Below are positions 44,585-53,600 of a stretch of DNA of 64,000 nt, one piece after another. The DNA is taken from contig JAMKCF010000012.1 in NCBI GenBank assembly GCA_023634235.1, forward strand, positions 6,368,329-6,432,328, in the 5' to 3' direction. The notes under the pieces are model-generated. The model worked only from the letters and a program-made list of their open reading frames with translations. It searched no databases and was not told the origin of the DNA. Each line of letters begins with the position of its first letter. Position 1 is the first letter of the stretch. Origin of the DNA: Pisaster brevispinus. Its lineage: Eukaryota > Echinodermata > Asteroidea > Forcipulatida > Asteriidae. The position numbers were made by a program, and so were the translations under genes.

Positions 44585-46701
44585 GTATTTGTTTGTTTTT
44601 TACAGGTGGCAGCAGTTTTGGTGGCGGTATGATGTCAGGGGGTTTTATCTCCCAGGGCCAGACCTCCTTGATGGATGATTATTATGGAAGCGATATGTCC
44701 TCCTATGGACCAGTCAAAGGTATGTTGATAATGACTGCGTAGCTGGGAAGGGGGCAGAAAGCAGGCCAGATGCTTTGTTTTGGAAAGGGCAATGGCGCCG
44801 AGGCGTTTTTCTCTCTTTGATAAAGAGCAACTTGCTTAGGAAGTTGTAAATTTTTATTGGAACATTTCAATGGGCACCAAGGCAATGATTAGGGGCAACG
44901 GAGTCAATTCGTTGCACATGTGAGGTTCTCAGACCTTTGAAAGGTTTGGTGAGTTTAGCTCGGAGGGCTAGGCCTCTCCGATGGATGGTTATGGTGATAT
45001 ATCCTCCTATGGACCAGTCAAAGGTTTGTTGATAATGACTGCATAGCTGGGAAGGGGGCAGTGAAAGGTCAGGCGGGTTTAGTCCACATGGCCAGACCTC
45101 CTAATTGACCAGTTCAAGGTATGTTTACCTTGTGATTTTTAAAATACTGTTTACATATGGTTTTTTGTGTGCAGGTGGTGGTTCTCGAGGTAGAGCCCAA
45201 AATCATGGTAAGCATATTGTACATTTCTATAAAAAAAAAAGTACGGGGAAATAAATATACAAATAATTTCCATGCTCCGGAAAACCAAAAGGAATCAAGC
45301 ATTGTGGTCATTCTTTTGGTGACTTCATGTTAGAGTCTTTAAAAAAAATTTTTTTTACTTTAAGTTTATATCAGATTTGGGCAAAAAATAGTCTGAAAGC
45401 AAAATTGTCAAGGACAAAACTTTTTACCAGAAAGTACATGCGACCTTTGACATGCAACCTTTGACATGCGACCTTTGACATACTCACAGGTCAAGGGAGT
45501 AAAGGCGCGGGCGGCGGTTGGGTGTTTGTTGAGAATCTGTACGGGCAGCAAGGAGGACGATTTTCAGACACAAACATGAACCAGAGACAGATGAAAGGTG
45601 AGACGAACTTGTGAGAAAAAAATGATGTGGTATAAGTCTTACATGGAGGGTTATTGTAGGAGTGCCGTAGTCGAGCGGTCAAGCGCACAGGATTCAAGCT
45701 CTGGTCAGCAGTGTAAGGGTTCGCGTCCTGGTCTTGACACTTGAGAAAGACACTTGACCACTATTGCTTCATCCTTCGGATGGGACGTAAAGCCGTCGGT
45801 CTGTCCCATGTGTTGTGTAATGCACGTTAAAGAACCCGTGGTGTTTCTGGCAGTTGCTGCTGAATGTGCCACAGCACCTTGTTAACGCTGGCAAGGTGTT
45901 ACATAAATGGGTCTCGAAAGTCATAAACTTAGTAAAAAACCTGTCTTGAAAATAAATAATGATAAGCGCTTTCAGACATCCAGGTTCTTGATCTTACTTT
46001 CTTAAGTGCAATTTGGATTCTCAAGTACTTCTTTACATGACCTTGTGGCGCTATGTAGTAAGTACTATGTAGGTGTTTGTCATTTCGGATCTTTCCACTA
46101 CAATTTGCAGGGGCTGCTTAATAGCAACCTTGCTTTATTTTACCACCATTATAGATCAAATCTTTCTCTTCCCAACCATAGTAAGCTTGGCTGGCTATGG
46201 AGGGTGAACATGGCAGAACTATAGCTTTATAACAAATGGCCTTTGAGCTCAGGCTGGAGTGATTTTTGTGTAAAAGCTTTGTCAACTACTAAAATCGCTA
46301 GTTGTAAAGAAGAGGGGGTATGAGTGCATTGGACTGAAGTTACCTGTGGTAACGAAGATGGGGGTATGAGTGCAGTCAACTAAAGTCACCTTTGGTATGG
46401 AAAGGGATAAGCGGAAGACGTCTGCTTGCATGCCTTATGAAATTGGCCACTGTTCTCTCCATCTTGTATTCATCATTCGTTGCAGAAAATCTAACTAGAA
46501 TTATTTCGTTGTTCTATTACAGGCTTCAGAAACAAACGGCAACAGAACACGTCTATGGATCTAGGCGCCGGTGGTTACGGGAACCCGATGGGCCAGCAGA
46601 TGGGTAACCAGGGCGGCATGGGTGGGGGATACGGTGACAATTGGGGCAAGGGTAACAACATGAACCGGAACAAGCGTCGCGGTAAAGGGAGACCGTATTA
46701 A
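31898..46701 (+). CDS. Four-RRM hnRNP-like RNA-binding protein (gene 4)
   Basis: Exons: 31898-32170, 33484-33774, 34506-34781, 40874-41149, 42033-42225, 42940-43065, 43762-43875, 44002-44079, 44606-44719, 45175-45207, 45490-45597 and 46523-46701. Total 2,061 nt, 686 aa, every junction in phase. Layout: an acidic Glu/Gln/Asp-rich N-terminus (1-91), then RRM1-4 at about 105-183, 194-272, 287-365 and 385-465. A basic Lys-rich linker (about 455-500) leads to a Gly/Asn/Gln/Arg-rich tail ending in R-R-G-K-G-R-P-Y. RRM1 looks like the hnRNP A/B/D type (LFVGGL, RGYGFVTM). Known for the family: nuclear binding and processing of mRNA. Human hnRNP A/B/D proteins have two RRMs, so four with this layout is unusual. 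I do not recognise a named orthologue. ATG context AAAAAATGG is good. It sits head-to-tail with its paralogue, gene 5. Confidence 0.93.
32301..32536. mobile_element. Nested foldback element in intron 1 of gene 4
   Basis: Outer arms AGACCCAGCC...GTACTCC and GGAGTACCTGGCTGGGTCT. Inner arms CTGGGGCGCTG...AGCGCCCCAG. A perfect 18-bp hairpin follows: TATGCGGTTCGTTCCGCT (32455-32472) against its exact complement at 32487-32504, with a 14-nt loop. Confidence 0.85.
33484..33774 (+). CDS. Gene 4 exon 2: RRM1
   Basis: A 97-codon, phase 0-0 exon. RNP2 is LFVGGL (residues 106-111) and RNP1 is RGYGFVTM (151-158). Both aromatic RNA-stacking positions are present (F107; Y153 and F155). A GGDGRGRSRG loop precedes RNP1. 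This is the most canonical of the gene's RRMs. Confidence 0.95.
33848..34015. repeat. Dispersed repeat of the GAGAGGGCAAGG type
   Basis: AATTTCATCTTTCTGAGAGGG, GTGCACTTCCACTGG and GGGCACCAATTCC. Related copies at 29030-29170, 44757-44920 and 47045-47215, and inverted at 35330-35440. Starts about 75 bp after the exon 2 donor. Confidence 0.7.
34506..34781 (+). CDS. Gene 4 exon 3: RRM2
   Basis: A 92-codon, phase 0-0 exon. RNP2 is ISLSNL (196-201), without an aromatic at position 2. RNP1 is RGSGFITM (238-245), with Ser for the first aromatic. The LDKEKTTKES helix-1 lead-in is nearly identical in exon 3 of gene 5, making this the best-conserved pair between the paralogues. Confidence 0.94.
34925..35100 (-). 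repeat. Dispersed repeat, minus copy in intron 3 of gene 4
   Basis: Inverse of the 8-kb repeat: CACAATGAAACC, TTCGAGAAAATATG and CAGCGATCAGCCATG. Confidence 0.6.
36640..36945. repeat. Repeat of the ACTCCCAAAATGG type
   Basis: GTGGGCAAGCGCATTCACC, GCATGCGTGCAGAG and CAGACTCCCAAAATGGAGG. Related blocks near 7850-8100, 21905-22090, 29985-30250, 46742-46960 and 63180-63400 share the CCCAAAATGG core and GTCAATACA-type ends. Confidence 0.55.
37121..37222 (+). other. Possible alternative terminal exon of gene 4
   Basis: A long pyrimidine tract ends at ATTTACAG (37120). In the phase left by exon 3, the next 17 codons (RVGHTQDLKERFHPNEC) reach TAA at 37172-37174. AATAAA follows at 37217-37222. Splicing here would give a protein truncated after RRM2. 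No transcript evidence; it could equally be a repeat remnant. Confidence 0.25.
37700..38060 (+). mobile_element. tRNA-derived SINE, long copy
   Basis: Head GTTAGTGGCCGATGCGGC, B-box-like GGGTTTGCATCCC, body TTGTGTCCTTGAGCAAGACAC and ACCCAGGAGTAAAATGGG, ending AAAAAGCGCATAATAAATAC. Intron 3 of gene 4. Confidence 0.85.
38921..39040. mobile_element. MITE family L copy, short variant
   Basis: GGTCCAATTTCATGGCTCGG to GCAGAGCCATGAAATTGGGG. Intron 3 of gene 4. Confidence 0.75.
39177..39300. mobile_element. Small foldback element with GGCTGTGTCCGAAAC ends
   Basis: Left arm GGCTGTGTCCGAAACGGCG with CTTCGGCTACAGCTACGGC; right arm GCTGTAGCTGTAGCC and GTTTCAGACACGGCC. A diverged copy is at 56165-56268 in intron 4 of gene 5. 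Confidence 0.75.
40585..40740 (-). mobile_element. SINE, minus copy (TAGCTCAGTTGG-type head)
   Basis: ACAGGATTTGAACCTGC (inverse B-box), CAACCGAGGTATCAAGCCC (inverse A-box), then ACTGGTCTCCCTATTTGTC. Ends about 135 bp before exon 4 of gene 4. Confidence 0.75.
40874..41149 (+). CDS. Gene 4 exon 4: RRM3
   Basis: A 92-codon, phase 0-0 exon. RNP2 is LWFGGL and RNP1 is RGYGFIGM, with aromatics in place. EADVLEYFSAFGTVKEC and AEPHKIHDRLL align with RRM4 (exon 5) of gene 5, not with its RRM3. This shows which domain is extra in the paralogue. Confidence 0.94.
42033..43065 (+). CDS. Gene 4 exons 5-6: RRM4, split by an intron
   Basis: Coding segments 42033-42225 and 42940-43065. RNP2 is VTVSGL. The RNP1 region reads DGTAIVAL, with no aromatic residues, so ordinary base stacking is unlikely; this is a quasi-RRM. 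A phase-1 intron cuts within a codon after EKLA. A Lys-rich stretch (TIKLEKAKNKATG) follows. Confidence 0.9.
42260..42630 (-). mobile_element. Two tandem minus-strand SINE copies in intron 5 of gene 4
   Basis: Copy one (42260-42420) shows GACTTGAACCTGCGACC and CCAACTGAGCTATCTAGCCC. Copy two (42485-42630) repeats ACTTGAACCTGCGACC and TGAGCTATCTAGCCC, both followed by TGGCGGTCTCCCTATTTTG. Confidence 0.8.
43762..46701 (+). CDS. Gene 4 exons 7-12: Gly-rich tail and C-terminal RPY
   Basis: Six small exons, each opening with a split Gly codon and each phase 1-1 apart from the last, so any internal one could be skipped without a frameshift. Content: RGRP linker, GGFGKMPAR, GGSSFGGGMMSGGF, GGGSRGRAQNH (an 11-codon micro-exon, 45175-45207), GQGSKGAGGGWVF, then QNTSMDLGAGGYGNPMGQQM and NRNKRRGKGRPY. 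The end resembles the basic-PY import signals of hnRNP D-type proteins. Confidence 0.88.
44554..44583. repeat. (GAT)10 microsatellite
   Basis: Pure GAT run 22 bp before the exon 9 acceptor of gene 4. Likely to be length-polymorphic. Confidence 0.95.
44965..45125 (+). pseudogene. Decayed duplicates of gene 4 exon 9 within intron 9
   Basis: 44965-45061 copies the 3' part of exon 9 plus its intron start: GATGGATGGTTATGG, CTCCTATGGACCAGTCAAAG/GT, TTGATAATGACTGCATAGC. In the aligned frame a CAG has become TAG. 45071-45125 is a second, shorter relic (ACATGGCCAGACCTCC, AGTTCAAGGTATG). Confidence 0.85.
45437..45482. repeat. Short tandem at the exon 11 acceptor of gene 4
   Basis: Three units of about 17 bp with core CATGCGACCTTTGA run up to ATACTCACAG, the exon 11 acceptor at 45489. 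They probably include the branch-point region. Confidence 0.8.
45655..45960 (+). mobile_element. tRNA-derived SINE, well-preserved copy
   Basis: Head GTGCCGTAGTCGAGCGGTC (A-box), B-box GGGTTCGCGTCC, body CTTCATCCTTCGGATGGGAC and TGTTGTGTAATGCACGTTAA. Its inverse occurs at 16975-17145, 27785-28195 and 60785-61085. Intron 11 of gene 4, sense orientation. Confidence 0.88.
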
Positions 46702-46705
46702 TAAA
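46700..46705 (+). promoter_or_regulatory. AATAAA overlapping the gene 4 stop codon
   Basis: The stop TAA (46699-46701) shares two bases with an AATAAA hexamer. If used, the 3' UTR would be only tens of bases. Other hexamers at 47560-47565 and 49958-49963 allow longer forms. Confidence 0.4.
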
Positions 46706-47669
46706 ACTCTATCCTGTGCAATATTCATGGGGGGGGGGGGAGTTGACCTCGATTGACCCCGACATCATCACCACACACTGTTGGTTGTGCCATTTTGGGA
46801 GTTGGTTCCCGATGTGTTATACTGTGTAGTGGGTATGTCAGGCGATGTCTGCATTTACCATGTCTTCTCTTGCAGTTTGACACCCAAAATGGCAGAACAA
46901 GGGCGGACAATATTTGCGGGTGACGGCGATGCAAGGTGTTATGAGGCCTGATATTTTATAGCTGTTTTAAAAGCTGAACTAATGGATTATTTGAGGGAAT
47001 ATTCTACCGGGGCATTGTCAGAGGTGATGTAGTTTATACCTTAGTGTACAGGGCTGATGCTTTGTTCTTGTAATGGCAAAGCAGTTGTTGATAAGTAGAG
47101 GGCACCTCTTTGAGAGAAATGGAAATTTGTACCGGAACATTTCAAGGGGCACCAGGGCAAGGACCAGGGGAATGGAGGCAATTGCCTCCGTTGCCTCCAT
47201 GAAGTATCAGGCTTGAATGTGTCGAAACAAATTGTTATATCAACAAAAAATTGCCATGGTTGTTCAATTTGCAACCACCACCTCTCTAAAATTGAAACTA
47301 TCTAGGATTTGAGCACACAAACCCAATAGCACCAAGATAAGACGGCTTGCACAGCGCCTCTGCCATACGAGATATGACAAAATGGAGTCGAGATGCTTTT
47401 TTTCCACTGGCAGACTGATTTGTCATCTTTTTGTTGAATTTGGGAATTCTACTGAAACCAATCTTGGACTTAACAAACTGTGTGCTTGGTAGTTGTGTGA
47501 AGTTAGCCTCCTTACTTTTGGCTTGATGGGCTTTAAAAAAAGAAGCTGTGCAAGAATGCAATAAAGTCATAAACGTGTACATGTCATGTAGTACAGCCTT
47601 GTTGCAGCATTTTGTACCAGCAGCAAGATTATTAAACACAAGGCCAACATTGGCAACTGTCAAAGACCA

Positions 47670-47860
47670 GGGCCCAATTTCATAGAGCTGCTTAAGCACA
47701 AAAATTTGCTAAGCACAATAAAATGTTGCTTACCAGAATAAGGTTACCAGCCAAACTACCATGTCACATGTACAATTTGTGACTGGTATCCTGCTCATTT
47801 CTGCTTAGCAGGAAATTGTTAAGCATTATTTTCTGCTTAAGCAGCTCTATGAAATTGGGC
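47670..47860. mobile_element. MITE family L, reference copy
   Basis: The clearest copy: GGGCCCAATTTCATAGAGC + TGCTTAAGC at the left and GCTTAAGCAGCTCTATGAAA + TTGGGC at the right form near-perfect inverted ends of about 28 bp. The middle shows GGTTACCAGCCAAACTACC and GTGACTGGTATCCTGC. No coding capacity; non-autonomous. TSD not resolved. Confidence 0.88.
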
Positions 47861-48204
47861 GCAGTATCCGCACTTTGTGTGGCCCAACATAAACATGAAA
47901 GCACAAACCTGTGAAAGTTTAAAGCTCAATCGTTCTTCAGAACTACAAGAAAATAGTGTTTAAACAAACCATCGCGTTTTCAAATGCTGGAGTACTGCTC
48001 TTGCAAGATCAAAACTAATTGTTTTACATATTTCTGAAAAACTAAATTATTTGGGGTGAAAATATTTCAAGGAAAGTTTTCCCCCATGATCATCTTTATA
48101 CCATGTATTTATCTGTGAACGTATATTTTGATCTTACAAATGTTGTGCACATCCTAGGGCAAATACATCAGTAGTTTCTGGAAGACTAAATTCATTCCAT
48201 CCAT

Positions 48205-48495
48205 TCGTTATGATGACTGAATCATCGAAGTGTGGGTTCGATTCCTGGTCATGACTTATATCATTTTGCAAGGCACTGAACCATGATTGCTTCTCTTAAC
48301 TCGGGTGTATAAATGGGAACCTGCAAGGGCTGAGATGGTATTAGTGGTAATTTAAGCAGCTTGCGGTTGTATGCTCTCTAGGGAGTTGGGAAAGTTTTCG
48401 GGTTTGTTTAAGTATGCCCGATGAACAGGGAGAATAATGTAAAATGCCTTGATCTAGCTACGGGGATATGTGCGCTATATAAGAACCAAGTATAT
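48205..48495 (+). mobile_element. tRNA-derived SINE, diverged copy
   Basis: B-box GTGGGTTCGATTCCTGG, TGCAAGGCACTGAACCATG, TATAAATGGGAACCTGC, ending GTGCGCTATATAAGAACC. Confidence 0.8.
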
Positions 48496-50631
48496 ACATG
48501 TATATAGGTATTAAAAAATCTCTGAATAAGTTTTAGCAAACTGAAAAAAAAGAAGCCTTACAGTTTGTCAGTTTTTGTTGTTGCACATTCATATATGTAC
48601 TTATTTTAATAGTCGCAACCAACAATAAGCATTGGTACTTTGACTCTGTTTTCACATGAAACCTGTTCTCAAAAGACTAGCATTGGTCAGAACCTTATAG
48701 TCAAGCATGGAAACCAATCCATTTTGTTTATTTTGGTGATTAATACCAATCCTGTATTAAATATATCTGGAGGTGAGCTTTCTTTACCTTTTCTCGAAAA
48801 CAAAGTTAAGGCCTCTTTGAAATTTAGACCGTGCATTTTTTGGGTCTTGTGCATGGTCAAATATTTGCCGTTAAGCAGCGCTATGTAATTGAGCCCAGAT
48901 GAACAGGGGTAGTGATAGTGAAAGGTACTACATGTACTTTGATATTATGTTTGAAAGTGTGTAATAAGTATTTTTTATTAGGGATGTAGGATTTGTTCGC
49001 AGCCAAAAACATGGATTTGTATTTTTAAAGAGTCACTTGCTGCGGGACTTTTGTTGCCACATTTGTGGATTTTAGAAATGGAAAAAAATATAAATTGAAA
49101 CAGCTGTTGCAAACTGCTTACCAACCGAAGTGGCCTGTGTTATACTAATGCAATGTTAATGGCCTCATGTTGGGACCCTAGCAGAGTCTTTAGCCATTGA
49201 AAAAGACTCTGATTGGGTCGAAACCTGACTCAAACCATTGAATACATTTGACTTTAGAAATGGTAATCTTTTCCAAAATACATAATGTACTTGCAAAATA
49301 ATGTTACATCTGAGCAACAATTTTTAGTAAAATTGTTTTGTTCCAGTGTCCAGACATATCGCAAAAGTATTGCAGTCTACTGGAAAGCTCCATTAAAGAT
49401 TTTCCGAGTTTTGCAAAAATAAAACCTCAAAAGCTATCTTTTTCAGTTATTAGTGTGTTCACATTGAATTACTTGGCTCATTAAACTTAATGGATGAGTA
49501 GTTAATCTGCCTGGTGCAGTCAGCAGCCCTACTTGTTTGTGCATGATCCAGTTAAGTCCACTGTTTGGAAAAGGAATTACATGTAGATAACAGATGTTAG
49601 TTGTCAGATGAAAAGGATGTTTTATTTTGGCCTCCTTCTTTAATGGAGCTTTCCGTAGTAAAGTTATGTTTTTAGTTTTGTTCCTGTTCAGATAATCATT
49701 GTTACTGGCTTTTTTGTGTGTTTACTGTTGTAGTAGAAAATGCCAAATAGTAGAAAATGTGAGGTAATAAATTGCACCCCAGAGCACCATTTTGCTTGAA
49801 CTTGTCTGTTTATTTTTTTTTCAGAGTGTAAGGTCTGTTAAAGGTGTTAACGTTGTAAATGATGGATGATATGTTTTTTAATGACGTTTATACTGTATAA
49901 GCGTTAATTGTTAAAAAATAGATACTGATTTTTTCTTTTCTAAACTGGGTGTCTTCAAATAAAGTGAAGAGCCTGTCTCTATGCTCTTAATAAGTTGCTA
50001 GGTCCATCTTTGGCAGACCTGACCTGAAAATTTAGATTAAAATTTTGAATAGCTGTTGTTCCAGATACAAAAAATGTATATGCTGATATTTTAGGTATGG
50101 CAAGAAAAGATTTGCCAATGATAAGTGGTAGTTAATTAATTAAAAACTCAAAAATTATTTTTTGTGTGTCTGGAATCCCGGCCCGACATTCCTCGGCTTC
50201 CATCAAATCAGATGTACTAACAATTTGCATGTCACATGTATTTTGTGCATTGTCCATGTCACATGCCCAAGTTTGTGTATGTTTTTCGTTTTGAAACATC
50301 ATCTTCTGTCAAATTAAGCTTATTAGATTCAACACAGCTGCTAAAGCGGCGGCCTGGACTCGATTTTCATTTTTATAGTGCTGATAAAAATAGCTAGCTT
50401 AAAATATAGCTTAACACATTTCTACTACTAGGCAAAGAATGGCAGGAAACCAATCACAAAATGATACATACAAAAGAATGAAATTTTGGCTTTAAGCATT
50501 TTTTATTTTTATTGAAAGGCCGCTGTTTCTTGCCTAGCTATTTTTCGAAATTGGACCAAGTTATGTCTTCTTTTTTATTTCCTGCTGAATCTATATAGCG
50601 CCCTCTATCGAGTCGTATCTCTCTCTGAAAT

Positions 50632-53600
50632 ATGGACGCTACCGAAACAGGGCAGGGTTACGAAGGGGAGATGGGGGACGCCGAACAAGAGATGGATACG
50701 GGAGAAGGAGACGTCCCAGCCGAAAACGAACCCTACCAGGATGAAGCTGAGTACAACATGGAGTCTGATGATCAGGGAGAAAATGAGCAGGTGTCAGGAA
50801 AGGTACGAAAGTCATAAACCTATGCTTGGAACATTAACAAAGTCAAACCAATTGAAATGAATGGCAATGCAGAACGGTGCAGCAAATACATGTACGCAAA
50901 CAGTACACAGTAACACTGCATGACACAATGGCAGATGCTACACGAATGTGTAGACGATGTAGCGGAACGAACTTCATAGCTGACTAGGACTAGGACTCGA
51001 GTAGGCTGATGCATGGCTGCTGAACACATGCTGGAGCCATGATTATCTGACGGTTATTGTTTCTGTTATGTGGTTATTAATTGAAATACCGAACTATTTG
51101 AAATTTCAAATTAAACAGGGCTCGAATTCGGTCATACTAATTAGCGTCAACAGGCCCATTTCACGACAACTCAAAGACAACTCAAGACAACTCAAGACAA
51201 CAAGTTTAAAATACCATCAATGGTTGTAATCAGAGTGTATCTGGAAACACGTTTAAAACTGACTGGAACCATCGTGCATACATATTTTTCATGGGAAAAA
51301 ATGTTTTTTTTCGTAAAAATAGTCAAATTGGACTTATTTGTAGTGTAATAGTGCGGTCCAATGTCATTGAGCATCACGTCGGCCAATTCTACAGACGGAG
51401 AAAGTTGACTATTTTTACGGAAAAAAACATTTTTCCCGTGAAAAATATGTATGCACGATGGTTCCAGTCAGTTTTAAACGTGTTTCCAGATACACTCTGA
51501 TTACAACCATTGTATTTGATGGTACAGTCATTTGACCAGTTCGGGGTCATTGACCAGTTCGGGATCACTTCAACTTTGCAACAACCCCATAATTAAGTTA
51601 CTTCTCACATTACCAATTTCTGTTGATACATGTGAAGAATAACATGCAATAAACCAACAAACCCAAAATAAGGTTCCAAACTTCATCAACAAATAAATTA
51701 TGGCCATTTTCTTGAAGTTTGTCTGCGATTTTGATCATTATTTAAAAAAAAAATGTTGGTTGAAAAACGCTGTTAAAACTTCTCACCTTTAAAATTTGAA
51801 CGCCAGGGCGAATACAATTTATGTTAAATGCTTAGAATGTGTTAAAAATATTTCAGGTAAATACTGAGCAGTCGTCTTGTTTTTTTGAGGAGACGAAATT
51901 ACCGAAATCGTCTTTTGGGGGGCATCGTACCCTTGACCAGTTCGGGATCACTCACTACTCAGCATCTCTCATTGCATCAAATGGTGCCGCACTCAGTGAG
52001 GTAAAATCTTACTGCTGCAGTTGAAAGTTTATTTGTTGCTTTTAAGATACATTTCTTCAACAAATTCTTGTAGGAATATTATTTTTTTGTGAGAAAATGA
52101 AACTTGGAGGAGGAAATTGCGACTGTAAGAATAGATATTTGGGTCAATGTTGCTTTTAGGCGTGCTTCACCTTTTCATTTGCCTTTGCTGTTGTTTTGTG
52201 TTTTTGTTGCTGGATTTTTGCGCTGCTGTTGAATACACTTGCATGAAATTCTCTGGAGAAAGGAAGTCCATGTCCATGCCAACACACTTGTGAAGTTTGT
52301 GTCCTTGAGAGACAGTTTTATGAATGGGAGTATGGGTTTGAAATAGAGGGCACGCTACTGATTCAGAATAGAATCAACTGATCCTGAACTGGTCAAACAG
52401 GTGACAATACTTTTCTCAAAGCCTCTTCAAAAGTACTAATCTTTTTTTGTCAGTGGATACTTGGTGAGTTTTATAACATGTTTAGGTAAACTGATAAACT
52501 TTTTTGTTTAAAATGTCAAAGAGATTGCAACCAAAAACAATGTGAATTCAAAAAGTGATCCCGAACTGGTCAAATGACTGTATTTTAAACTTGTTGTCTT
52601 GAGTTGTCTTGAGTTGTTTTGAGTTGTCTTGAGTTGTCGTGAAATGGGCCTGTTGACGCTAATTAGTACGACCCCTCGAATTTCACACTGACACACTTAC
52701 ACAGGGCGCCCGAGGCCAGTGATTTTACTTGGGGCAGTAAACTCATGACCTGACAAGTCCAGTGGCAGCCGGTCATACTAATTAGCGTCAACAGGCCCAT
52801 TTCACGACAACTCAAGACAACTCAAGACAATTCAAGATAACAAGTGTAAAATACCATCAAATACAATGGTTGTAATCAGAGTGTACCTGGAAACACGTTT
52901 AAAACTGACTGGAACTATATTTTTCACGGGAAAAAAATGTTTTTTTCGTAAAAATAGTCAACTTTCTCCGTCCGTAGAATTGGCCGACGTGATGCTATTG
53001 CGCGGTCCAAAGTCATTAAGCAAGCGCAATAGCATCACGGAAAGTTGACTATTTTTACGAAAAAAACATTTTTTCCCGTGAAAAATATGTATGCACAATG
53101 GTTCCAGTCAGTTTTAAATGTGTTTCCAGATACACTCTTTGTATACCATTGTATTTGATGGTATTTTAAATCTGTTGTCTTGAGTTGTCTTGAGTTGTCG
53201 TGAAATGGGCCTGTTGACGCTAATTAGTACGACCTGTGGCAGCGGTCTTGTGTTTTTCAATTGAATTATACTAATAATTATACCTCACTGTGTAGGCCTT
53301 TTATCTCTAACAGAAAAAAATGATGTTCAAATGTTGACTTTGAATCTGCTAGGGGAGGGTAATATTTTGAGTATAAAAAAACAGTGAATGTTTAATTTGG
53401 TAGAAAGCTCTTTCTCATTGAGATTCTGGTCTTGTAAAATAATTTCTAGTCCGGTAAACATTTTGAGGTCTTGTGGAATGTTATCCCAAATTCAAGCCCT
53501 GATTTCAATTTGCAAGCTTATAAGACATCTCTGTACATTTCTTTGTCAAATTCTCAAAACCTCGCACAACAAACTTTTAGTTTAAGTTCAAATTATTGAT

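Larger units (their letters stand above)
46702..50631. other. Region between genes 4 and 5 (3' UTR plus gene 5 promoter)
   Basis: No additional gene was recognised. Contents: a CCCAAAATGG-type repeat (46742-46960), a GGGCACCAGGGCAAGG-type repeat (47045-47215), a family L MITE (47670-47860), a SINE (48205-48495), and a family L right-end fragment (48860-48896). A GGTCGAAAC-type repeat lies at 49160-49225. Shortly before the gene 5 ATG lies TATATAGCGCCCTC. Confidence 0.6.

Noticed and set aside
45655..45740. Possible tRNA gene (GTGCCGTAGTCGAGCGGTC head)
   Set aside because: The head continues into a multi-copy SINE body and lacks a closed cloverleaf.
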